Shown here one piece after another: positions 51,822-58,710 of a stretch of DNA of 64,000 bases. Within the stretch, counting starts at the first letter, position 1; each line of letters starts with the position of its first letter. Both the position numbers and the translations under genes were made by a program. This stretch comes from JANNNF01 sp040385825 (GTDB lineage Bacteria; Pseudomonadota; Alphaproteobacteria; Rhodobacterales; Rhodobacteraceae), in assembly GCA_040385825.1 (NCBI GenBank), contig JAZKGQ010000004.1:1-64000 (forward strand), written 5' to 3'. The notes beneath the pieces were generated by a model that saw only the letters and a list, made by a program, of their open reading frames with translations, was not told where the DNA came from and did not search any database.

Positions 51822-52366
51822 AGGCTGCCCTTCAGCACGAAGGGCAACCCGGCCATCACCCCCAGCACCAACCCGGCCTGTGCGGCCAGATCCTGATTGA
51901 GCCGCCCCTGCGCATCGCGAAACCGGCGGGCAAGCGCGTTGTCGGGCACGATGCCCCAGCCGACCTCGTTCGACACCACCACCACCGGGGCCTTGCAGCG
52001 CGACAACGCCGCCAGCAGGGCGGCACCTTCTGCCGCCGTATCATGGTCGGCCAGCAGGTGGTTGGTCAGCCACAGGGTGGCGCAATCGACCAGCACGGCA
52101 TGGGCCACAGGCACCGCATCCAGTGCGGCGCCAAGGTTCAAGGGGGCCTCGACGGTGGTCCAGTCCGGCCCGCGGCTGCGGCGGTGATCCGCGATCCGCG
52201 CGCGCATTTCGGCGTCCCAGCCCTCGGCGGTGGCAATGTAGGTGCGGGGCCGGGCGCTTGCGGTGATCAGCCGTTCGGCCAGCCCGGATTTGCCCGATTT
52301 CGCGCCGCCGACCACCAGCGTCAGGGCGGGCAGGGAAATATGGGCGGGGATAAGTGATCCGGTCAC
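51818..52366 (-). CDS. cobU: Adenosylcobinamide kinase / guanylyltransferase
   Basis: This 182-residue bifunctional enzyme (CobU/CobP) phosphorylates adenosylcobinamide and then attaches GMP, in the nucleotide-loop assembly of vitamin B12. The P-loop is VVGGAKSGKSGLAE. The guanylylation-site histidine is in RIADHRRSRG, and the later VVVVSNEVGWGIVPDN and FRDAQGRLNQDLAA are signatures of the family. GTG 52366 was selected because GAGG lies seven bases before it. Its 5' end overlaps, on the other strand, the promoter of rpoH2. Confidence 0.93.
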   Translation of the reverse strand: MTGSLIPAHISLPALTLVVGGAKSGKSGLAERLITASARPRTYIATAEGWDAEMRARIADHRRSRGPDWTTVEAPLNLGAALDAVPVAHAVLVDCATLWLTNHLLADHDTAAEGAALLAALSRCKAPVVVVSNEVGWGIVPDNALARRFRDAQGRLNQDLAAQAGLVLGVMAGLPFVLKGSL

Positions 52367-52384
52367 GCGGTTGCCTCGTAACAC
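52355..52384 (+). promoter_or_regulatory. RpoE-type (ECF sigma) promoter of rpoH2
   Basis: TGATCC (52355-52360), an 18-base spacer and TAACAC (52379-52384) match what I recall of the Rhodobacter sigma-E consensus (TGATCC-N18-TAA-rich). It ends 55 bases before the rpoH2 ATG. In R. sphaeroides rpoHII is directly activated by RpoE during singlet-oxygen stress, which supports the reading. Confidence 0.7.
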
Positions 52385-52439
52385 CTGATGATCGCGGCAG
52401 ATTGCGCCGGGCACCATAGGTCTGACTGGGGGTTGGAAG

Positions 52440-53318
52440 ATGGCACATCAGGGGTATAGCGACCAAACGATGTCGCGCCAAGCGATGAAGGCGGAACTGC
52501 TGGATGCCGAAACCGAATTGCGGCTGGCCTATGCCTGGCGTGACCAGCGCGACGAAGAGGCCTTGCACCGCCTGATCACCGCCTACATGCGGCTGGCGAT
52601 TTCGATGGCGGCCAAGTTCCGCCGCTATGGCGCCCCGATGAATGATCTGATCCAGGAGGCATCGCTTGGCTTGATGAAGGCCGCCGACAAGTTCGACCCG
52701 GATCGCGGTGTGCGGTTTTCGACCTATGCCGTATGGTGGATCAAGGCCAGCATCCAGGACTATGTGATGCGCAACTGGTCGCTTGTGCGGACCGGATCGA
52801 CCAGCAGCCAGAAGGCGCTGTTCTTCAATCTGCGCCGGGTGCAGGCCAAGCTGGAGCGCGAGGCCGCAGCCGAGGGCGAGGTGCTGGACCAGTTCCAGTT
52901 GCGCCAGCGGGTGGCGACCGAAGTGGGCGTGTCGCTGGCCGATGTCGAGATGATGGAGGGGCGGCTGTCGGGGTCGGACTATTCGCTGAACGCCACGCAA
53001 AGCGCCGAGGATGAAGGGCGCGAGTGGATCGACGCGCTGGAGGATGACGGCGTGCAGGCCGCCGAGGCGGTGGAAGGCGCGCATGACGCCGCCCATCTGC
53101 GGACATGGCTGGTGCGCGCGCTGCAATCGCTGAACCAGCGCGAGCGGTTCATCGTGGCCGAACGCAAGCTGCGCGAAGACCCCCGGACGCTGGAATCGTT
53201 GGGGTCTGAACTGGGCCTGTCGAAGGAACGGGTGCGGCAACTGGAATCTGCGGCCTTTGCCAAGCTGCGCAAAAGCCTTGAAGGCCAGTCGCGGGAAGTG
53301 CATCACTTTCTGGCATGA
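52440..53318 (+). CDS. rpoH: RNA polymerase sigma-32-type factor RpoH2
   Basis: This 292-residue group III sigma factor has region 2 with LITAYMRLAISMAAKFRRYG and NDLIQEASLGLMKAADKFD, with the aromatic melting segment FSTYAVWWIKASIQDYVMRN. The linker has LVRTGSTSSQKALFFNLRR (the RpoH-box-like region). Region 4 has LGLSKERVRQLESAAFAKLR. The sequence resembles RpoHII of Rhodobacter rather than RpoHI, and the upstream RpoE-like promoter agrees. It would direct oxidative and photooxidative stress genes. Its TGA overlaps the chaN ATG (ATGA), so the two genes are cotranscribed. Confidence 0.93.
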   Translation: MAHQGYSDQTMSRQAMKAELLDAETELRLAYAWRDQRDEEALHRLITAYMRLAISMAAKFRRYGAPMNDLIQEASLGLMKAADKFDPDRGVRFSTYAVWWIKASIQDYVMRNWSLVRTGSTSSQKALFFNLRRVQAKLEREAAAEGEVLDQFQLRQRVATEVGVSLADVEMMEGRLSGSDYSLNATQSAEDEGREWIDALEDDGVQAAEAVEGAHDAAHLRTWLVRALQSLNQRERFIVAERKLREDPRTLESLGSELGLSKERVRQLESAAFAKLRKSLEGQSREVHHFLA

Positions 53319-54117
53319 AGGGGCTTGCCGTCGTCCTGACGCTTTTTGCGGGTCCGGGTTTTGCGGGGCCGATCGCCGGGGGTGATTTGTCGGATTTGCC
53401 GCCCGCCGATGTGGTTGTGCTGGGCGAGGTTCATGACAACCCGGTGCATCATGCCAATCAGGCGCGGGCGGTGGCGGCGATTGCCCCACGCGCGCTGGTG
53501 TTTGAAATGTTGACCCCGGCGCAGGTGGCGGCACTGCCTGCCGACAGGGCAGATGCGGCGGCGCTGGCCAGAGCCCTTGGTTGGGCCGACAGCGGCTGGC
53601 CTGATTTTGCGCTGTATTTTCCGATCTTTGCCGCAGCCCCCACAGCGCGGATCTACGGCGGCAATCTGCCGCGCGATGTGGTGCGTCAGGCGGTCAAAAC
53701 CGGGGCTGCGGGCGCGTTCGGGGCGGGGGCCGCGCGCTATGGGCTGGACCTGCCTTGTCCCCCGCCGACCAGACCCGGCGCGAGGCCGATCAGCGCGAGG
53801 CCCATTGCGGCGCGCTGCCCGAGGAGATGCTGGCAGGCATGGTGCAGGCGCAGCGCCTGCGCGATGCCGCACTGGCCAGCGCTGTGGTGCAGGCGGCGGA
53901 TGAGACTGGCGGGCCGGTGGTGGTGATCACCGGATCGGGCCATGCGCGCCGTGACACGGGCGTTCCTGCGATGCTGGCGCGGGCCGCCCCCGATCTGTCG
54001 GTGCTGTCGGTGGGGCAACTCGAGGCCGACCCCGGACCGGACGCGCCCTATGATCTGTGGATTATCACACCCCCCACCCCGCGCGATGACCCCTGCGCTG
54101 GCCTGACCGGCGATTGA
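53315..54117 (+). pseudogene. ChaN-like haem/iron-regulated protein, frameshifted
   Basis: The frame starting at 53315 has a signal peptide (MKGLAVVLTLFAGPGFAG), then VVVLGEVHDNPVHHANQ and ALVFEMLTPAQ, typical of ChaN-like haem-binding proteins. After LDLP at about 53752 it runs into Pro/Arg-rich nonsense ending at 53926. The rest of the protein is in the next frame from about 53755 (SPADQTRREADQREA, EEMLAGMVQAQRLRDAAL, VVVITGSGHARRDTGVP) to TGA 54117. Adding one base near CCTTGTCCCCC would give one protein of about 267 residues, the family length. It is a real frameshift or a sequence error in a C run. It is cotranscribed with rpoH2. Confidence 0.85.
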
Positions 54118-54180
54118 CGGCAGTTGAGTTTGCCCGCCCGCCCCCCTAAACCTGTGCCAGACCCTGCAAGGAGCCTGCCG

Positions 54181-55374
54181 ATGCTGGCCGGAAAACGCGT
54201 TCTTCTGATCATCGGTGGCGGCATCGCGGCCTACAAGGCGCTGGAGCTGATCCGAATGCTGAAAGGGCAGGGGGCATCGGTGGTGCCGGTGTTGACGAAG
54301 GCGGGGGCCGAATTCGTGACGCCGCTGTCGGTGGGGGCACTGGCGGGGGGGCGCGTCTACACCGATCTGTTCGACCTGACGGACGAGGCCGAGATGGGCC
54401 ACATCCAGCTTTCCCGCGCCGCCGATCTGGTGGTGGTGGTGCCGGCAACCGCCGATCTGATGGCCAGGATGGCGGCGGGGATTGCCAATGATCTGGCCTC
54501 GACCCTGCTGCTTGCCACCGACAAGCGGGTGCTGATCGTGCCTGCGATGAATGTGCGGATGTGGCTGCACCCCGCCACGCAGCGCAATCTGGCGCAGGTG
54601 CAGGCCGATGGCGTGCTGGTCTGCGGCCCGGTGGAAGGCGACATGGCCTGCGGGGAATACGGGCCGGGGCGGATGGTGGAGCCTGCGGAGATTGTGCAGG
54701 CGATTGCGGCGGCCTTGGGCGACGGGCCGTTGCGGGGGCGGCATGTGCTGGTGACCTCGGGGCCGACGCAAGAACCCATTGATCCGGTGCGCTATATCGC
54801 CAACCGGTCCTCTGGCGCGCAGGGCACGGCGATCGCGGCGGCGCTGCGCGATCTGGGCGCAAGGGTGACGTTTGTGACCGGGCCAGCCTCGGTGCCCGCC
54901 CCTGTGGGGGTGACGGTGGTGCGGGTGGAAACGGCGGCACAGATGCTGGCGGCGGTCGAGGCGGCCTTGCCTGCGGACGCAGCCGTGATGGCGGCGGCGG
55001 TGGCCGATTGGCGCATTGCCAATGCGGCGGGGCACAAGATGAAGAAAGACGGGTCGGGCCGCGCCCCGGCGCTGGAGTTTGCCGAGAACCCCGACATTCT
55101 GGCGCGGGTGTCGCAAGGTGCGCCGCGCCCCCGGCTGGTGGTGGGCTTTGCGGCTGAGACCGATGACGTGCTGGCCTATGCCACCGCCAAACGCCTGCGC
55201 AAGGGCTGTGACTGGATCGTCGCCAATGACGTGTCGCCCGCGACGGGGATCATGGGCGGCACCGAGAACGCGGTGACGCTGATCACCGAAGCCGGGGCCG
55301 AGGTGTGGCCCCGGATGGCGAAAGAGGCGGTTGCCGCCAGGCTGGCGGCGCGGATTGCCGAAGGGCTGGCATGA
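54181..55374 (+). CDS. coaBC: Phosphopantothenoylcysteine decarboxylase / phosphopantothenate--cysteine ligase
   Basis: This 397-residue bifunctional enzyme of coenzyme A synthesis has a CoaC flavoprotein domain (about 1-180: GKRVLLIIGGGIAAYKALEL, MGHIQLSRAADLVVVVPAT with the catalytic His, and VPAMNVRMW). The CoaB domain (about 185-397) has VTSGPTQEPIDPVRYIANRS, AAVADWRI and ANDVSPATGIMGGTENAV. Length is typical. AAGGAG lies before ATG 54181. The dut gene follows 41 bases downstream, a common neighbour order. Confidence 0.96.
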   Translation: MLAGKRVLLIIGGGIAAYKALELIRMLKGQGASVVPVLTKAGAEFVTPLSVGALAGGRVYTDLFDLTDEAEMGHIQLSRAADLVVVVPATADLMARMAAGIANDLASTLLLATDKRVLIVPAMNVRMWLHPATQRNLAQVQADGVLVCGPVEGDMACGEYGPGRMVEPAEIVQAIAAALGDGPLRGRHVLVTSGPTQEPIDPVRYIANRSSGAQGTAIAAALRDLGARVTFVTGPASVPAPVGVTVVRVETAAQMLAAVEAALPADAAVMAAAVADWRIANAAGHKMKKDGSGRAPALEFAENPDILARVSQGAPRPRLVVGFAAETDDVLAYATAKRLRKGCDWIVANDVSPATGIMGGTENAVTLITEAGAEVWPRMAKEAVAARLAARIAEGLA

Positions 55375-55388
55375 TTGCCACGGTCGAA

Positions 55389-55407
55389 GCCTCCGGCGGG
55401 GATATTT
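55389..55407 (+). repeat. 19-bp dispersed repeat, copy 2
   Basis: An exact copy of the element at 37013-37031, in the same orientation, in the 41-base space between coaBC and dut. The sequence immediately after it (AGGA) forms the dut ribosome-binding site. Confidence 0.75.
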
Positions 55408-55415
55408 AGGAACAG

Positions 55416-55898
55416 ATGATGGTGGGGCGAATGGAGCCGGTATTGAAGGTGTTGTGGGAAGATTGGGCCGATCAGTCGCTTGGTCTGCCACGGTATGAAA
55501 CGGCGGGAGCGGCGGGGGCGGACATTCGGGCGAACCTTGTGCCCGAGGACCGCGCGGCAGGCGTGGTGCTGGCCCCGATGCAGCGCATGATCGTGGCGAC
55601 CGGGATACGGGTTGAAATTCCCCTCGGGTATGAGGTGCAGATCCGGCCAAGGTCTGGCCTTGCGGTCAGGCACGGCATCAGCCTGCCCAACACGCCCGGC
55701 ACCATCGACAGCGATTATCGCGGGCCGTTGGGCGTGGCGCTGATCAACCTTGGCGATGCGGATTATGTGATCCGCCATGGCGACCGGATCGCGCAGATGG
55801 TGGTGGCCCCGGTGGTGCAGGCGGGGTTTGTGGTGGTGCAGGCTTTGGGGGAAACTGTTCGGGGCGAGGGGGGCTTTGGCTCTACTGGCGTGTCGTGA
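55416..55898 (+). CDS. dut: dUTP diphosphatase
   Basis: This 160-residue trimeric dUTPase removes dUTP to dUMP and pyrophosphate, keeping uracil out of DNA. The five family motifs are visible: AGAAGADIRANL, then YEVQIRPRSGLAVRHGI, LPNTPGTIDSDYRGPLGVALIN, HGDRIAQMVVAPV and the C-terminal RGEGGFGSTG arm. AGGA precedes the ATG pair at 55416/55419; an ATG at 55431 is another possible start. Its stop overlaps the GTG of the next gene (GTGA). Confidence 0.95.
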   Translation: MMVGRMEPVLKVLWEDWADQSLGLPRYETAGAAGADIRANLVPEDRAAGVVLAPMQRMIVATGIRVEIPLGYEVQIRPRSGLAVRHGISLPNTPGTIDSDYRGPLGVALINLGDADYVIRHGDRIAQMVVAPVVQAGFVVVQALGETVRGEGGFGSTGVS

Positions 55899-56920
55899 TC
55901 GGGCTGTTGGTGGCCGCCGCGATCTGGGGGGCGGGGCGGTTCATGCGTCTGCCGCGCGGGTTGGTCCGGGGCTTGCTGGGGGCCTGGTGGCTGGTGCTGG
56001 TGCTGGTGCATTCGCCGCTGGTGGCGGCGGGCAATCCGGTGGCCAGGTTGCTGGGCGGCACGTTTCAGGCCTGGGTCTTGCTGGGGATCATGGCGGGGGC
56101 GGTTGCAGGGTATGCGGCCCTTCTGAGCCGGTTGAAGGCGCGGCAGGTGGCTCCGGTGGCTGTGACAGGCATGTTTTCCGAAGCCGAGCGTGACCGCTAT
56201 GCCCGCCACATCATGCTGCGCGAGATCGGCGGGCCGGGGCAGAAGCGGTTGAAGGCGGCGAAGGTGCTGGTGATCGGGGCGGGGGGGCTGGGTTCGCCCG
56301 CGCTGCTGTATCTGGCGGCAAGTGGCGTGGGCGTGATCGGGGTCATTGACGACGATGTGGTCGAGGCCAGCAACCTGCAACGGCAGATCATCCATGCGGA
56401 TCAGCGGATCGGCCTGGGCAAGGTGGCATCGGCCGAAATCGCCATGAAGGCGCTGAACCCGTTCATCGAAGTGCGCCCCTATTCTCGCCGTCTGACGGAA
56501 GGTATCGCCGCCGATCTGGTGGCCGACTATGATCTGGTGCTGGACGGGTCGGACAATTTCGACACCCGCTATCTGGCGAACCGGGTCTGCGCCGCCGCTG
56601 GCAAGCCGTTGATCGCAGGCGCGATCACGCAATGGGAAGGGCAGGTGTCGGTCTGGCATCCGGCCAAGGGTGGCCCCTGCTATGAATGCGTGTTCCCGGT
56701 GCGGCCCGCGCCGGGGCTGGTGCCGACCTGTGCAGAGGCGGGGGTGGCGTCACCCCTGCCGGGGATCATCGGCGCGATGATGGCGATGGAGGCGGTGAAG
56801 CTGATCGTGGAGGCGGGCGAAGGTCTGCGCGGGCGGTTGATGATCTATGACGCGCTTTATGCCGACAGCAGGGTGATCGCTGTCAAGCCGCGCGCAGGAT
56901 GTGCGGCGTGCGGCGCGTAG
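55895..56920 (+). CDS. moeB: MoeB/ThiF-type adenylyltransferase with N-terminal membrane helices
   Basis: This 341-residue E1-like enzyme probably adenylylates the C-terminus of MoaD or a ThiS-type sulfur carrier. The enzyme domain starts near residue 93 (FSEAERDRYARHIMLREIGG). It has the nucleotide loop VIGAGGLGSPALLYLA, the NLQRQIIH segment, LVLDGSDNFDTRYL and the zinc cysteines CYEC and CAAC. Residues 1-80 add two or three hydrophobic segments (IGLLVAAAIWGA, GAWWLVLVLVH, AWVLLGIMAGAVAG), which MoeB of E. coli lacks. Start GTG overlaps the dut stop. Sulfur-carrier partner not in the window. Confidence 0.87.
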   Translation: MIGLLVAAAIWGAGRFMRLPRGLVRGLLGAWWLVLVLVHSPLVAAGNPVARLLGGTFQAWVLLGIMAGAVAGYAALLSRLKARQVAPVAVTGMFSEAERDRYARHIMLREIGGPGQKRLKAAKVLVIGAGGLGSPALLYLAASGVGVIGVIDDDVVEASNLQRQIIHADQRIGLGKVASAEIAMKALNPFIEVRPYSRRLTEGIAADLVADYDLVLDGSDNFDTRYLANRVCAAAGKPLIAGAITQWEGQVSVWHPAKGGPCYECVFPVRPAPGLVPTCAEAGVASPLPGIIGAMMAMEAVKLIVEAGEGLRGRLMIYDALYADSRVIAVKPRAGCAACGA

Positions 56921-56940
56921 GATGGGCAATCTGCCCATCC
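56920..56940. terminator. Hairpin after the MoeB-like gene
   Basis: GGATGGGCA and TGCCCATCC make a perfect 9-bp stem with a 3-base loop beginning at the last base of the stop codon. There is no T-run, so it may be a Rho-assisted terminator or a REP-like repeat. Confidence 0.45.
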
Positions 56941-57023
56941 CCGATTTGCCCAACCTTGGGTGCTTGCATCCGGGGGGGGCGCGCGGCATGGTCTGGTATC
57001 GCATTCCAACGGGAGCCTGACCC

Positions 57024-57806
57024 ATGAAACTGACCGCTGCCCTTGGCCTGATGGCCCTGACCCTGTCGCCCGCCTTCGCCCAGGGCCTGCCCGATCTGGC
57101 AGGCCGGGAAATTGTCGTCGTCACCGAAAACGCCTATCCGCCCTTGCAGTTTCTGGATGCCTCGGGGGCGGCAATCGGCTGGGAATATGACGCGATGGCC
57201 GATATTGCCAAGCGGCTGAACGCAACGGTGAAATACGAAAACATCAGTTGGGATGCGATGATCCCGGCCGTGTCCGAAGGCCAGTTCGACATGGGCATGA
57301 CCGGCATCACCATCCGCGATGACCGCAAGGAACAGGTGGATTTTTCCGACAGCTACATGACCAGCCAGATGGTGATGATGGTGCGCGGCGATGAGGCGCG
57401 CTTTGCCGACAAGGCGTCATTCGCGGCCAACGCGGATCTGTTCATGGCGGCCCAGCCCGGCACCACGCCCTTCTATGTCGGCGTCTATGAGGTGCTGGAC
57501 GGCAACGAGGCCAATCCGCGCATCAAGCTGTTTGAAACCTTCGGGGCCACGGTCGAGGCGCTGAAGGCGGGCGACGTTGATCTGGTGCTGACCGATGGCA
57601 CGGCGGGGGCGGGCTATGTCGAGGCCAGCGCAGGCGGGCTGAAGATCGTCGGCGAAAAGCTGGGGACTGAGGATTTCGGGTTCATCTTCCCCAAGGGATC
57701 CGATCTGGTGGCCCCGATGAACGCGGCGATTGCGGCGATGAAGGCGGACGGGTCGTTGGACGCGCTGAACAAGAAGTGGTTCCTTGATTACAAGATGGGC
57801 CAGTAG
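57024..57806 (+). CDS. Amino-acid ABC transporter substrate-binding protein
   Basis: This 260-residue periplasmic solute-binding protein (family 3) has a signal peptide (MKLTAALGLMALTLSPAFA). Typical segments are IVVVTENAYPPLQFLDASG, GWEYDAMADIAKRLNAT, and GQFDMGMTGITIRDDRKEQ with the usual Met-Gly-Thr ligand loop. The hinge and C-terminal lobe follow. It feeds the adjacent permease. Polar amino acids are the likely ligand class; the exact one cannot be read from sequence. The start has GGGAGCC upstream. Confidence 0.9.
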   Translation: MKLTAALGLMALTLSPAFAQGLPDLAGREIVVVTENAYPPLQFLDASGAAIGWEYDAMADIAKRLNATVKYENISWDAMIPAVSEGQFDMGMTGITIRDDRKEQVDFSDSYMTSQMVMMVRGDEARFADKASFAANADLFMAAQPGTTPFYVGVYEVLDGNEANPRIKLFETFGATVEALKAGDVDLVLTDGTAGAGYVEASAGGLKIVGEKLGTEDFGFIFPKGSDLVAPMNAAIAAMKADGSLDALNKKWFLDYKMGQ

Positions 57807-57857
57807 TGCCCCGTCTGAACGTCGGTGGCCCGGCCTGATCGTCGGGGCACCAAGCCG

Positions 57858-58655
57858 ATGACCCCTTCGCCGAAATCTGACACCGATTTTCCCTGGTGGC
57901 TGGTGATCTTGCTGATCACCGGGGCCGGGCTGTTCTCTGCCGTCTGGGCCAGCCCGATGTATGCCGCCGTGATGGCGACGCTGGCCAAGGGCATCTGGAT
58001 CACTGTCGGCGTGGCGCTGGTGGCCTATGTGATGGCCTGCGCCATTGGTCTTGGGCTGGCGCTGGCGGGTCTGTCGCGGTTCATCGTGTTGCGGCAGGCG
58101 GCGCGGCTGTACATCGAGGTGATGCGCGGGGTGCCGATCATCGTTCTGCTGCTCTATGTGGCCTTCGTGCTGGCCCCCGGTTTTGTCTATGGCTGGAACT
58201 GGCTGACCGGGCCACTGGGATTCGAGCCGTTGAAAACGCGGGACTTTCCGCTGCTGTGGCGGGCGGTGATCGCGTTGACGCTGGCCTATTCGGCCTTTCT
58301 GGCCGAGATTTTCCGCGCCGGGTTGCAGGCGGTGGATGCAGGCCAGATCGAAGCCGCCAAGGCGCTTGGCCTGTCGGGCTGGCAGCGGTTTCGCCATGTG
58401 GTGTTCCCGCAGGCGTTCCGGATGATCCTGCCGCCGCTTGGCAATGATTTCGTGGCGATGGTGAAGGATTCGTCGCTTGTGTCGGTATTGGGCGTGACCG
58501 ACATCACCCAGTTGGGCAAGGTCACGGCGGCGGGCAATTTCCGCTATTTCGAGACGTATAATGTGGTGGCGCTGCTGTATCTGACCATGACCATCACCCT
58601 GTCGCTGATCCTGCGGCGCATCGAGGCGCGGTTGCGGGCCAGGGACGCGCGGTAA
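57858..58655 (+). CDS. Amino-acid ABC transporter permease
   Basis: This 265-residue membrane protein of the HisM/GlnP family shows ITVGVALVAYVMACAIGLGL, then YIEVMRGVPIIVLLLYVAFV, and the EAA loop EAAKALGLSGWQRFRHVVFP. The C-terminus has LPPLGNDFVAMVKDSSLVSV. It is the inner-membrane pore for the binding protein encoded 51 bases upstream. No ATP-binding gene follows; the next gene is a peptidase. So the ATPase must be encoded elsewhere or shared. ATG 58858-type alternatives do not exist upstream except ATG 57825, which adds 11 residues. Confidence 0.88.
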   Translation: MTPSPKSDTDFPWWLVILLITGAGLFSAVWASPMYAAVMATLAKGIWITVGVALVAYVMACAIGLGLALAGLSRFIVLRQAARLYIEVMRGVPIIVLLLYVAFVLAPGFVYGWNWLTGPLGFEPLKTRDFPLLWRAVIALTLAYSAFLAEIFRAGLQAVDAGQIEAAKALGLSGWQRFRHVVFPQAFRMILPPLGNDFVAMVKDSSLVSVLGVTDITQLGKVTAAGNFRYFETYNVVALLYLTMTITLSLILRRIEARLRARDAR

Positions 58656-58710
58656 GGTCTGGACCTTTGCCGGGGCGCTGCCTAGCCTGCCCGCCAAAGG
58701 AGACTTTGCC

